From Nocardioides islandensis (lineage in GTDB: Bacteria > Actinomycetota > Actinomycetes > Propionibacteriales > Nocardioidaceae), in contig NZ_JADKPN010000001.1 in assembly GCF_015352455.1 (NCBI RefSeq), forward strand, positions 62,001-126,000: 64,000 bases of DNA. Reading direction: 5' to 3'. Position 1 is the stretch's first letter; each line of letters opens with the position of its first letter. The notes beneath the pieces were generated by a model that was given only the letters and a program-made list of their open reading frames with translations, had not been told where the DNA came from and did not search any database. Positions 37,622 to 46,264 of this stretch are shown here, one piece after another. The position numbers and the translations under genes are program-made.

Positions 37622-38248
37622 TCACGGCTCGACCGCGACCAGCCGCGGCAGCAGCCAGCGCACGCGCGCGGCCAGCTCGACGGGCGCGTCCTCGTGGCCC
37701 GCCAGGTGGTGCAGGAGGGCCTTCTCGAACAGGCCGTCGAACAAGGCGTACGTCGCCCGCTCGTCGAGCAGCGTCGTGCCGCCGCTCAGCGCGGCATAGC
37801 GCGTCACGACCCGCCAGGTCAGCCCCTGGATCGTCTCGTCGATCTCGAGCACGTCGGCACGGAAGGCGTCCTCGAACATGCTCTGGGTGCGCAGGTCGTA
37901 CCACAGCCGGTGCAGCGGCGCCTCGGTGAGGATCGACTCGCCGAGACGTTGGGCGAACCGCTCGAGCAGCTCGGGGGCGTTGCGGGAGATCAGCACGATC
38001 TCGTCGAACCGGTTGATGCACTGGGTCTTGTAGAGCCGGACGCAGTGGGTGATCAGCGCGACCTTGTCGGCGAAGTAGTAGTGCACCACCCCGTGGGTGA
38101 ACTCGGAGTTCTGCGCGATGTCGCGCAGCGACGTGCGGGCATAGCCGAGCTCGCCGAGGGTCGCCAGTGCGGACTGGGCGAGCTGGGTGCGACGCTCCTC
38201 GAAGCGCTTCTCACTACTGGTGCGTGACCGCAGGGGGATGCTGGTCAT
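37622..38248 (-). CDS. TetR family transcriptional regulator
   Basis: 208 residues; N-terminal HTH RRTQLAQSALATLGELGYARTSLRDIAQNSEFTHGVVHYYFADKVALI and a helical ligand domain. Divergent from the SDR gene at 38346 with a 97-base gap holding both promoters, so the SDR is its likely target. Confidence 0.92.
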   Translation of the reverse strand: MTSIPLRSRTSSEKRFEERRTQLAQSALATLGELGYARTSLRDIAQNSEFTHGVVHYYFADKVALITHCVRLYKTQCINRFDEIVLISRNAPELLERFAQRLGESILTEAPLHRLWYDLRTQSMFEDAFRADVLEIDETIQGLTWRVVTRYAALSGGTTLLDERATYALFDGLFEKALLHHLAGHEDAPVELAARVRWLLPRLVAVEP

Positions 38249-38345
38249 GTCGCCCAAGGTAAGGGTGACCTTCCTCACCCGGATCCTACTTTCGGACATA
38301 CTTCCTAGGCATTCCGGCCCGGCCCGCCCTCGATAGCCTCCCGGC

Positions 38346-39107
38346 ATGACGATCTCCGACCTGTTCCGGCTCGACGGCAAGGTCGCGGTGGTGACCGGCG
38401 CCTCCAGCGGCCTCGGCGTGGCGTTCGCCCAGGCCCTGGCCGAAGCGGGCGCGGACGTCGCCCTCGGTGCGCGCCGGGCCGAGCGGCTCGAGGACACCGC
38501 GGGGCTGGTGCGGGCGGCCGGACAGCGGGCGCACGTCGTGGCGACCGACGTCTCGGACCCGGCGTCCTGCACGGCGCTGGTCGAGTCCACCGTCGCCGAG
38601 CTCGGCCGCGTCGACATCCTCGTCAACAACGCCGGGCTCGGCACGGCCGTGCCCGCCACCCGCGAGACGCCGGAGCAGTTTCGCCGGGTCATCGACGTGA
38701 ACCTGAACGGCGCCTACTGGATGGCCCAGGCCTGCGGTCGCGTGATGGAGCCCGGGTCCTCGATCGTGAACATCTCCTCGGTCCTCGGCATCACGACCGG
38801 CGGGCTCCCGCAGGCGGCGTACTCCGCCTCCAAGGCCGGCCTCATCGGCCTGACCCGCGACCTGGCCCAGCAGTGGACCGGCCGCAAGGGCATCCGGGTC
38901 AACGCCCTCGCCCCGGGCTTCTTCGCCAGCGAGATGACCGACGAGTACCCCGACGGCTACCTGGACCTGGCGATGATGCGCGTCCCCGCCGGCCGGATGG
39001 GCGAGGGTCAGGAGCTCGCCGCCACGCTGATCTGGCTCGTCTCCCCCGCCGGCGCGTACGTCGTCGGCCAGACCATCGCCGTCGACGGCGGGCTCACGAT
39101 CACCTGA
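38346..39107 (+). CDS. Short-chain dehydrogenase/reductase
   Basis: 253-residue classical SDR. Cofactor motif TGASSGLG (17-24), NNAG, catalytic Ser (SIVNISSVLG) and YSASK (Tyr-x3-Lys). The C-terminal VVGQTIAVDGGLT is typical of FabG-like enzymes. NAD(P)H-dependent alcohol/ketone interconversion; substrate unknown. Probably regulated by the adjacent TetR. Confidence 0.93.
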   Translation: MTISDLFRLDGKVAVVTGASSGLGVAFAQALAEAGADVALGARRAERLEDTAGLVRAAGQRAHVVATDVSDPASCTALVESTVAELGRVDILVNNAGLGTAVPATRETPEQFRRVIDVNLNGAYWMAQACGRVMEPGSSIVNISSVLGITTGGLPQAAYSASKAGLIGLTRDLAQQWTGRKGIRVNALAPGFFASEMTDEYPDGYLDLAMMRVPAGRMGEGQELAATLIWLVSPAGAYVVGQTIAVDGGLTIT

Positions 39108-39155
39108 CGACCGCTGGCGCGGAAGAGAGTCGGCGTCCTCGAAGTTGGGACCGGC

Positions 39156-39827
39156 ATGACGACGATCGGCTTCATCGGCAGCGGCATGATCGGATCGACG
39201 GTGGCACGGTTGGCGGTGGACGCCGGCCACGACGTCGTGCTCAGCAACAGCCGCGGGCCGGAGACGCTCGCCGACCTCGTGGCCGGGCTGGGCCCGAACG
39301 CCCGCGCCGGCACCGTCGACGAGGCCGCGACGGCGGGCGACCTGGTGGTCGTGACGATCCCTCAGAAGGCGTACCGCGACGTGCCGGCGCGCCTGCTCGC
39401 CGGGAAGACCGTGCTCGACACCATCAACTACTACCCGCAGCGCGACGGCCACGTCGCCGAGCTCGAGGACGGCTCGACCACGAGCAGCGAGCTGCTCCAG
39501 GCGCACCTGCCGGACGCGCACGTGGTCAAGGTCTTCAACAACGTCAACTTCCGGCAGCTCGCCGAGCTCGGGCGCCCCGCCGGCGACCCCGACCGATCGG
39601 CGCTGGCCATCGCCGGCGACGACGCCGGCGCCAAGGCGGCGGTGGCCGCGTTCCTCGACTCGGTCGGGTACGACGCCCACGACGCGGGCCCGCTCGCCGA
39701 GGGCTGGCGCTACCAGCCGGGCATGCCGGCGTACGGCACGCCGTACGCACCGGACGGCTTCACCGAACCCGGCGCGACGGTCCCTGCGCAGACGCTGGCG
39801 GCGGCGCTCGCGGACGCCCGTCGCTAG
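39156..39827 (+). CDS. NADPH-dependent F420 reductase-like oxidoreductase
   Basis: 223 residues beginning with the Rossmann motif TIGFIGSGMIGSTVARLAVDAGHDVVLSNSRGPETL, where SNSR fits NADP phosphate binding. AHVVKVFNNVNFRQL resembles the F420-dependent NADP reductase (Fno) family. Such genes transfer hydride between NADPH and F420 or a related acceptor. The stop overlaps the convergent lipoprotein stop. Confidence 0.85.
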   Translation: MTTIGFIGSGMIGSTVARLAVDAGHDVVLSNSRGPETLADLVAGLGPNARAGTVDEAATAGDLVVVTIPQKAYRDVPARLLAGKTVLDTINYYPQRDGHVAELEDGSTTSSELLQAHLPDAHVVKVFNNVNFRQLAELGRPAGDPDRSALAIAGDDAGAKAAVAAFLDSVGYDAHDAGPLAEGWRYQPGMPAYGTPYAPDGFTEPGATVPAQTLAAALADARR

Positions 39828-41302
39828 TCGTTGTAGGCGCGGACCTTGTAGGGGATCTCGTCGAAGCCGTCGTCCACGCCCGCGTGCCAGCTCGTGTACT
39901 GCCCCTGCGCCCCCAGCATCCCGCCGGTGCTGAGCTGCACCAGACCGCGCTGGTCGACGCAGATCACCGACTCCTGGGTGGACGTCATCAGCGACGCCAG
40001 CGCGTCGACGTCCAGCTCCGCGGCGTCCAGCCCGTCGACCAGGCAGTCCAGCGGACCCACCGGTGAGTCGATCGTGGCCAGCACCGGCGGGTCGCCGGTC
40101 GGGGAGGCGAGGCCGGCTCGCTGCGTGCCGAGGGCCATCAGCCACGTGAACGTCATCGAGTCGAGGTCGTTGTTGAACAGGTGGGGTGAGCCCTCGGGGA
40201 CCTCCGCGTCCTTGCCGACCCGGACGCACTGCTCCTCGTCGTGCAGGCACAGCACGTACGGCGTCTTGAACGGCGAGCCCACGGTGTCGAAGTGCCACTC
40301 CCCGAAGCCCATGCCCACGCGGACGTGGCGGGGCGTGACCGACATCGTGGCGCCGTAGCCACCGAGGACGCCCGTCCACGATGTCTCGTTGAACGCGCTC
40401 ACCCGGTCCTCGAGCGCCTGCACCTCGGCGTCGGTGGCCGTGTGCGCATCGCGGAACTCCTCCTCCCAGACGGCCCACAGCACGTCCTCGAAGTCCCCTG
40501 TGGGGTCGACGGGGGCCTCGGTCACCTCGGGGGCCGCCACCAGCTCGGTGACGTCCCCGTCGACGTCGGGCCGCCACGCGTCGTACAGCGGCACCGGCCA
40601 GCTGGTGCTGGTGCCGACCAGCACCAGGCCGCGCTGGTCGACGCACCAGCCCACGAACGTGTCGCCGTCGGCGTGCCGCTCCATGGGGCGGCCCACCAGC
40701 CCGTCGAGGTCGCGCTGCGTCTGGGCGACCACCAGGCAGTCCACCGGGCCGGCCGGACTGTCCACCGTGCTGATGGCCGACATGCCCTCGTCGAGCGGTT
40801 CCTCGATCTCCTCCAGCAGACCCAGCTGCACGGGGAAGACGAAGTCCGCCCCTCGGACGGACTCCACGAGTCCTTCTGCCTTGGTGTCGTTGTCGTCGGA
40901 CGGGTCGAGCTCGGAGCACCCGTCCTCGAGGCAGGCCGTCATCTCCGAGAGGCGCAGGTCCTCGGCGGGGGTGAAGTGCAGGTCCAGGTGGTCGGACCTC
41001 AACCGCACGTGCTCGGGCGTGTAGGAGATCTCGGCGTCCGTGGTCGACTCGTGAGCCGTCCACGACGAGGCGTTCAGGGCGGTCACCCGCGCAGCGATCT
41101 CGGCGACGGCAGCCTCGTCGGCCGGTCGCATCTCGCCGTACACCGGCGCCCATCCGTCCCAGTCGGCGTCCTCGAACGCCAGGGCCGACTCAGGCGCGAC
41201 GGTCGCGTCCGGCACCAGGTCGTCGAGCGGCACCTGGTCGGACTTGTCACCGCACGCGGTGAGCAGGAACAGCGCAGCGACGAGGCCCCCGAGAGTCTTC
41301 AT
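39824..41302 (-). CDS. Lipoprotein with internal duplication, unknown function
   Basis: 492 residues. Signal peptide with lipobox LLTAC (Cys17). The mature protein is two homologous halves of about 220 residues: each has an Asn-x2-SWT helix end, a TPEHVRL/TPRHVRV strand, a C-x4/5-C loop, a DSPxGPxDCLV strand and CVDQRGLV near the end. No enzyme motif recognised. It is probably an outer-face membrane-anchored protein. Confidence 0.85.
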   Translation of the reverse strand: MKTLGGLVAALFLLTACGDKSDQVPLDDLVPDATVAPESALAFEDADWDGWAPVYGEMRPADEAAVAEIAARVTALNASSWTAHESTTDAEISYTPEHVRLRSDHLDLHFTPAEDLRLSEMTACLEDGCSELDPSDDNDTKAEGLVESVRGADFVFPVQLGLLEEIEEPLDEGMSAISTVDSPAGPVDCLVVAQTQRDLDGLVGRPMERHADGDTFVGWCVDQRGLVLVGTSTSWPVPLYDAWRPDVDGDVTELVAAPEVTEAPVDPTGDFEDVLWAVWEEEFRDAHTATDAEVQALEDRVSAFNETSWTGVLGGYGATMSVTPRHVRVGMGFGEWHFDTVGSPFKTPYVLCLHDEEQCVRVGKDAEVPEGSPHLFNNDLDSMTFTWLMALGTQRAGLASPTGDPPVLATIDSPVGPLDCLVDGLDAAELDVDALASLMTSTQESVICVDQRGLVQLSTGGMLGAQGQYTSWHAGVDDGFDEIPYKVRAYND

Positions 41303-41407
41303 GCGGCGGATCGTCGCAAGTGACCCGGTGATCCGTCCCCCGAACGACCCGAACCGACGCCGAGCCGTTGTGCAACCGTTGCCGGACCCGTCGCTAGCCT
41401 TCCCGGC

Positions 41408-43411
41408 GTGGACCGCTGGACCTACCGCCCCGAGCTGGACGGGCTCAGGTCGGTGGCGGTGTACCTCGTGCTGCTGTTCCACTGCGGGCTGGCGGCGTTC
41501 ACCGGCGGGTTCGTCGGGGTCGACCTGTTCTTCGTGCTCTCGGGGTTCCTCGTCTCGCACGTGATCTGGGCGCAGGTCGACAAGGAGGGCTCGTTCCGGC
41601 TCGGGTGGTTCTACGCCCGGCGCGTCCGCCGCCTGCTGCCGGCCGCCGTCGTGGTGATCGTGGTGACGGCCGCCGTCCAGCTGCTCGTGGCGTCGCAGCC
41701 GCAGCGGGTCGCCATGGTGCGCGACGGCCAGGCGGCGCTGGTGTACCTGTCGAACTGGCAGTTCATCGCCGACGCGCGCGACTACTTCGCCGCCGACTCG
41801 GTGAACGCCAGCCCGTTCCTGCACTTCTGGTCGCTGTCGATCGAGGAGCAGTTCTACGTCGTCCTGCCGCTCCTGCTGCTGGTCCTGCTGCGGCTGCGCC
41901 GGCACGCCGTCGTGGTCCTGCTGCTGCTGACCGGCGTGGTCGCCGGCTCGGTCGCGCTCCAGGTCTGGCACGCGTCGAGCGACCCGACGTACGCCTACTA
42001 CGCCACCGAGACGCGGGTCTACCAGCTGGCTGCCGGCGTGCTGCTCGCCCTGCTCTCGCGGCTGTTCGTCTTCCGCCCCTGGGCGGGCCACCCGATGGCG
42101 TTCGTCGGTGTCGCCGGGGTGGTCGTGGTCGGCTCGGGCCTGGTCCACGTCACGCCGTCCACGCGCGGACTGCTCGCGGTGGCGGTGTCGGTCCTGGCGA
42201 TCGGCGGCCTGTACGCCGCCCCGTCCGGGCCAGTGGCCCGCGTGCTGGCGCTGCCCGCGCTGAGGTACCTCGGCCAGATCTCCTACGGCACGTACCTGTG
42301 GCACTGGCCGGTGATCCTGGTGACCCGGCAGGTCTTCGACGTCGGGCCGGTCCTGGTGGCCGCGATCGTGGCTCCGGTCGCGACCGGGCTGGCCGCGCTG
42401 TCCTACGAGGTGCTGGAGCGTCCGATCCGGCGGGCCGAGCCGCTCGACCGGTTCCGCTGGCCGGTCGTCGGGGCCGGCCTCACGGCGAGCGTCCTGGCCG
42501 CGCTGCTGGTGCTGCCGCCCGTGCTGCACTCGACGACGCGTCCCGCGATCGCGAACCCCTCAGCCGGCGACCTGTCCGCGATCGCCGCGGACGCCGACTG
42601 GGTCGACGACCCGATCCCCGCGGACCTCGACCTGTCCGCCGCGCTGGACGACGTCCCCGACGCCGGCTCGCCGTGCACGCCCGACGACCTCGACGTGTGC
42701 GTGCGGGTGACCGGCGACGGGCCTCGGGTCCTGCTGGTCGGCGACAGCCAGTCGGCGATGTTCGTGACGGCGTTCGAGTCGCTGGCCCGCGAGCACGACT
42801 TCACGCTCGTCACCAACGTCCTGCGCGGCTGCAGCTGGGAGTCCGGGCTCTCGCCGCGCTGCACCGCCGAGCAGGACGAGTTCTACCAGGACGTGCTGCC
42901 CGCCCTGGACGTCGACGTCGTGGTGGCGGTCAGCCTGAGCCGGGCCGAGCCGATGTGGCAGGACACCTACGCCTCGCCCGACCGGCCCCCCGGCGAGACC
43001 TTGGCCCAGCTGCACCTGCGCACCGCGAGCGCGACCGTCGACCTGGTCCACCAGGCCGGCGCGAAGATCATCATCGTCAAGGCGCTGCTCGGCACCAACG
43101 GCTACGACAAGGAGGGCCCGGACCCGCTCGACTGCCTGGCCCGGGCGTCGCAGCTCGGCGACTGCGCGCTGGTGCCACCGCTGGAGAAGCCGTTCACCGA
43201 CGGCATCTTCGACACCCTCGCCGCCCAGTCGCCGGACGGCACGGCCACCGTCGACCTCGACCCGGTGTTCTGCCCGGACTTCCCGATCTGCCGGCCGGTC
43301 ATCGACGACACGGTCGTCTGGAAGGACCCCGACCACGTCACCGGGACGTTCCTGGACGACCAGCGCGAGAAGATCTGGGCACGGCTGACCGCGACGGGCT
43401 TCCTGTCCTAG
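41408..43411 (+). CDS. Acyltransferase 3 (OafA/YrhL-like) with SGNH domain
   Basis: 667 residues. Residues about 1-370 form the polytopic acyltransferase-3 domain (YRPELDGLRSVAVYLVLLFHCG, GGFVGVDLFFVLSGFLVS, FWSLSIEEQFYVVLPLLLL). The external C-terminal SGNH hydrolase-like domain has GDSQSAMF near residue 447 and a C-terminal DPDHVT. It O-acylates cell-surface glycans. GTG at 41408. Confidence 0.92.
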   Translation: MDRWTYRPELDGLRSVAVYLVLLFHCGLAAFTGGFVGVDLFFVLSGFLVSHVIWAQVDKEGSFRLGWFYARRVRRLLPAAVVVIVVTAAVQLLVASQPQRVAMVRDGQAALVYLSNWQFIADARDYFAADSVNASPFLHFWSLSIEEQFYVVLPLLLLVLLRLRRHAVVVLLLLTGVVAGSVALQVWHASSDPTYAYYATETRVYQLAAGVLLALLSRLFVFRPWAGHPMAFVGVAGVVVVGSGLVHVTPSTRGLLAVAVSVLAIGGLYAAPSGPVARVLALPALRYLGQISYGTYLWHWPVILVTRQVFDVGPVLVAAIVAPVATGLAALSYEVLERPIRRAEPLDRFRWPVVGAGLTASVLAALLVLPPVLHSTTRPAIANPSAGDLSAIAADADWVDDPIPADLDLSAALDDVPDAGSPCTPDDLDVCVRVTGDGPRVLLVGDSQSAMFVTAFESLAREHDFTLVTNVLRGCSWESGLSPRCTAEQDEFYQDVLPALDVDVVVAVSLSRAEPMWQDTYASPDRPPGETLAQLHLRTASATVDLVHQAGAKIIIVKALLGTNGYDKEGPDPLDCLARASQLGDCALVPPLEKPFTDGIFDTLAAQSPDGTATVDLDPVFCPDFPICRPVIDDTVVWKDPDHVTGTFLDDQREKIWARLTATGFLS

Positions 43412-43443
43412 GCGTGAGTGAGGGGTCGGTTCCCGCGGGCCGG

Positions 43444-43491
43444 CGGTGCGTGAGTGTCGGTTCTGCGAGGAGGACCGACACTCACGCACCG
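43444..43491. repeat. 18-bp perfect inverted repeat (hairpin)
   Basis: Arms CGGTGCGTGAGTGTCGGT (43444-43461) and its exact reverse complement (43474-43491) with a 12-base loop. A degenerate copy of the left arm (GTGAGTGAGGGGTCGGTT) lies just before it at about 43414. It is placed after the acyltransferase stop, so it may act as a terminator or be a dispersed repeat. Confidence 0.75.
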
Positions 43492-43530
43492 CTCCTTGGC
43501 GGTCGACCACGGGCCGAGGATGCTGGGCCC

Positions 43531-43935
43531 ATGAGCGGATCGGGCACGAAGGACGACCCCTGGCGGCTGACCACGGCGCCGGGCTCGAGCAGCTACACGA
43601 TGTACCGCGACGAGGCGGCCGACCCGCCCACGCTGGTCTGCCAGGTCGGCTCGACCACGCTGAAGTACCACCTCAGCGCGGTCGACGACCTGCACGCCTG
43701 GCTGCGCGACCAGGGCGACTGGGTGCCGCTCGGTGCGGCCGACGAGCAGAAGGACGCGGCCGCCGGCACGGTCGAGGCGTGGGGCCGCGACGAGGGCAAC
43801 CCGGTCGGCGGGTGGTACGGGTTGCGCAAGGGCTACCGGGGCCGGTTCGGCATGTACCTGCCGCCACTGCTCGAAGAGCTCGGCCTGGCCGAGCTGACCC
43901 ACGACAAGCGCAACAACCAGGTCCGCGCCGTCTGA
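43531..43935 (+). CDS. Conserved hypothetical protein
   Basis: 134 residues, no signal peptide or membrane segment. Begins SGSGTKDDPWRLTTAPGSSSYTMYRDE and contains LKYHLSAVDDLHAWLRDQGDWVPLGAADEQK and KGYRGRFGMYLPPLLEELGLAELTHDKRNNQVRA. I recall similar actinobacterial proteins without known function. A single gene flanked by hairpins at 43444-43491 and 43960-43995. Confidence 0.8.
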   Translation: MSGSGTKDDPWRLTTAPGSSSYTMYRDEAADPPTLVCQVGSTTLKYHLSAVDDLHAWLRDQGDWVPLGAADEQKDAAAGTVEAWGRDEGNPVGGWYGLRKGYRGRFGMYLPPLLEELGLAELTHDKRNNQVRAV

Positions 43936-44294
43936 GAGGGCACGACCCTCGAAATGATCCGAGCCCCCGGCAGACGGTGTCTGCCGGGGGTCTCGTGCGC
44001 TGGCCGCCGTCGATCGCGGCCAGGGTCCTGGGGCCGGGCGCACGGAGCGCCCTGCACTGGGTCTGATGCCTGGGACGGGGGGTTGGTTCACCCGGTTCGA
44101 AGTTTTTTTCGGCGAACTTTCCGAGGGCTCGCCCCCTGGATGGAGTACATCCGTCAGGGATGGTCGGCCTCCAGGGCCTTTGGTCCCTCGCCCGGCAACC
44201 TTCCGCCCCTCGTCGCAAGCAGACCGAGGCACACAGTCGCATCCAGCTGACCGCCATCAGCGTCGCCAGCGTGGTCGACCAGTCCTGAGCCGGC
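43936..44294. other. Gene-poor convergent intergenic region with AT-rich tract
   Basis: No supported gene. It holds the hairpin at 43960-43995, a seven-T run at about 44103-44110 that is unusual for this GC content and is flanked by GTTCG/CGAAC, and a folded stretch at about 44143-44200 (GGATG/CATCC inside CCTGGA/TCCAGG, AGGGA/TCCCT) ending in GGCAACC. Short open frames here lack convincing coding features. Confidence 0.5.
43960..43995 (+). terminator. Strong GC hairpin, likely terminator
   Basis: 12-base stem CCCCCGGCAGAC / GTCTGCCGGGGG with a GGT loop, extended outside by CGAG/CTCG. No T tract. It follows the conserved hypothetical gene by 25 bases. Confidence 0.75.
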
Positions 44295-44678
44295 TCAGCG
44301 GGCCAGGTCCTCCTGGACCAGCAGCGGGGTCACCCCGCCCAGGCGGCGGTGGAAGCGGACGTGGTCGGCGTAGGCGTCGAGCACCTGCCACAGGGCCTTG
44401 TGCGCCTCCCAGGGCAGGGGCTCGTCACGGGTGCGCCAGCGGGGGCCGAAGCCGATCCACACCGGCGTCCAGGCGGCGGCGCAGTCCCAGCGGCCGCGTT
44501 GCGCCTCGACCAGGCGGCGGCGCACCTGGAACTCGGTGCGTGCGCCGTCGAGGCAGTTGGGCGCGGTGCGGATCGGCCACACCCGCAGGTCGAGCACCAT
44601 CAGCTCGAGCTCGAGGTCGGCCAGGGCACACGGCTCGACCAGGACGGTCGCGACGTTCTCGTGCGGGGCACGCCTCAT
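44295..44678 (-). CDS. Hypothetical protein
   Basis: 127 residues, soluble, Trp/Arg-rich (WDCAAAWTPVWIGFGPRWRTRDEPLPWEAHKALWQVLDAYADHVRFHRRLGG). ATG at 44678 and consistent GC3 support coding. No family recognised. It stands alone between two non-coding stretches. Confidence 0.65.
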   Translation of the reverse strand: MRRAPHENVATVLVEPCALADLELELMVLDLRVWPIRTAPNCLDGARTEFQVRRRLVEAQRGRWDCAAAWTPVWIGFGPRWRTRDEPLPWEAHKALWQVLDAYADHVRFHRRLGGVTPLLVQEDLAR

Positions 44679-44856
44679 GCGCAGGACGGTAACCCCGGGT
44701 GCCGACTCCCGTCACGACCCGGTCCAGACGTGGCGAGTCGCCACGAGTCGTGCCCGGCCACCCCGGCGAGGGGGTCGGCCCACGGCCCGGACGTCGGCCC
44801 CCGTCCGCCGACGTCCCAGCCGCGAGCCGACCCCCACGGTGGCCCGGTGCGATCGG

Positions 44857-45942
44857 TCAGGTCACCCAGACCGCCTCGTAGTCACCGGGCCACCAGCCCT
44901 GGATCTCCACCGCGCCCTGGCCCTGACGCCACTCCTGCATCGGGCTGGCCACGGTGGCCAGGTCGTGCCGCGGGCCCCAGTCGTCCGCGTGCCAGAACCG
45001 GCACGAGACCCGCACGTTCGTCGCGTCGACGGGCAGGTAGACCCAGCCCGGGATCCCGCACCCCACCTGGACGCGCTTGCGCAGGTCCGCCTCCGTCGCG
45101 GTGTCGTAGGTGACCGTGCACTGCACGACGTACGAGCCACTGTTGCGGAAGCTGACGCTGATCGTCGGCACGTGACCGACCCACCCGGGCAGGGCGGTCC
45201 GTCCGTCGAAGGACAGGAACTCGAAGGCGTAGGCCACCGTGCCCGGCCCCGCGTGGTCGGGCTCGGACGGGTAGAGGAACGCCTCCACGTTGCTCGAGGG
45301 GCGCGCGCTGGTGGCCCGGTAGCTCGCGTCACCGGCGAGGTACGGGTCGATGTCGCCCACCAGCGCCGCGACGCCGTCGTCCGGGCCTTCCACGGAGAAC
45401 GTCTGGTGCGGCTTGTGCGCGGCCAGGTTGACGACCCCGACGGCCTGGTACGTCGCGGTGACCACGCCGAAGCCCTGGACGATGCCCTCGGGGGTCGCGT
45501 AGCCACGCGCGTCGGCGTACCGCTCCAGCAGGTCGAGGTGCCGGCCGGCCGCGCACACCGGGTCGACGACGGCCCGGCGGCTGTACTGGGTGCCGGCCGA
45601 GACGATCGTGTGCGACTCCGGGAACGTCCACCGCTCCCGGCGGAACCCGCCCCCGGACTCCGAGACGCTCACCACGCTGGCACTCTGGTGCCGCCAGGTC
45701 CGCGGCCGGACGTCCTCCGCGACCTCGACGTCGAGCGGGATCGCGCCGTACTTGTGCAGCTCGAACGCACCCGTCACCGGGTCGAGGACGCCGACCATGC
45801 CGGGCTCCACGGTGGGGTCCAGCGTCCAGTTGCCCCAGGCCGCCGGGCCCAGGTCGGCGCGCAGGCCGGTGGTCATCAGCATGTTGTACGACGCCGAGTC
45901 CGCCACGAGGTCGTCGCGGACCCGGAGGGACCTGTCGATCAT
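44857..45942 (-). CDS. Unrecognised ~361-aa protein, beta-rich
   Basis: No signal peptide, no membrane helix, no enzyme motif I recognise. The N-terminal half contains WTLDPTVEPGMVGVLDPVTG and FELHKYGAIPLDVEVAED, then RWTFPESHTIVSAGTQYSRRAV; the C-terminal half (about 260-361) is strand-rich with two Cys (VQCTVTY, VSCRFW) plus VQVGCG. ATG at 45942 has GGAGACGG upstream; ATG at 45954 would add four residues. Divergent from the small peptide gene at 46096 across a 150-base region with operator-like repeats. A pore-forming or lipid-binding fold is possible but speculative. Confidence 0.7.
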   Translation of the reverse strand: MIDRSLRVRDDLVADSASYNMLMTTGLRADLGPAAWGNWTLDPTVEPGMVGVLDPVTGAFELHKYGAIPLDVEVAEDVRPRTWRHQSASVVSVSESGGGFRRERWTFPESHTIVSAGTQYSRRAVVDPVCAAGRHLDLLERYADARGYATPEGIVQGFGVVTATYQAVGVVNLAAHKPHQTFSVEGPDDGVAALVGDIDPYLAGDASYRATSARPSSNVEAFLYPSEPDHAGPGTVAYAFEFLSFDGRTALPGWVGHVPTISVSFRNSGSYVVQCTVTYDTATEADLRKRVQVGCGIPGWVYLPVDATNVRVSCRFWHADDWGPRHDLATVASPMQEWRQGQGAVEIQGWWPGDYEAVWVT

Positions 45943-46039
45943 CGCCGTCTCCATCGGTGCATCGAGTAGTGCGGTCCCGCGAGGGCAGCGCCGCAGCTCC
46001 CTCCCCAGGCGACCGAGCCGCTAGGTGCGTCCACACCTC

Positions 46040-46064
46040 GTCAACTCATCGTCAACGGGTTGAC
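46040..46064. promoter_or_regulatory. Operator-like GTCAAC repeats overlapping a -35 box
   Basis: GTCAAC at 46040-46045 and again at 46051-46056 (11-base spacing), the second forming an inverted repeat GTCAAC-GG-GTTGAC to 46064. A TTGACA -35-like box (46060-46065) overlaps the right arm and points toward the peptide gene. With a -10 about 17 bases on, transcription would start close to the ATG at 46096. Confidence 0.5.
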
Positions 46065-46095
46065 AACATGATGCCACGCAGGTCAAACCTTGCGC

Positions 46096-46236
46096 ATGAC
46101 ATCGAACAAGAAGTCCCTGTCCCGTCGAGTCGGCGCTGCGGTCCTGCTCGCCACCATGATCGCGACCGGCGGAGCGCTCTCCGCCGGGATCACCACCGCT
46201 CAGGCGGCCGACGGGCCGCCCCGCTGCTGCCACTGA
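46096..46236 (+). CDS. Small secreted peptide precursor (46 aa)
   Basis: Frame of 46 codons. Basic start (SNKKSLSRRV), hydrophobic core (about 12-32), and an AQA-type signal peptidase site after residue 37, leaving a predicted mature peptide ADGPPRCCH. No strong ribosome site; it may be leaderless given the promoter-like sequence just upstream. It lies 29 bases from the convergent stop of the XRE-TPR regulator. It is a candidate signalling peptide; no homologue recognised. Confidence 0.65.
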   Translation: MTSNKKSLSRRVGAAVLLATMIATGGALSAGITTAQAADGPPRCCH

Positions 46237-46264
46237 CCCCATCAGGGCAGAACCGTGGACCTGA

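Noticed and set aside
44194..44200. GGCAACC following a GC-rich stem, reminiscent of SAM riboswitch cores
   Set aside because: The rest of the SAM-I/SAM-IV architecture is not found, and no + strand gene follows for the element to regulate.
46096..46236. The Arg-Cys-Cys-His peptide as a cysteine-responsive leader peptide
   Set aside because: No gene lies downstream on the + strand; the next gene is convergent. The peptide also has a proper signal sequence.
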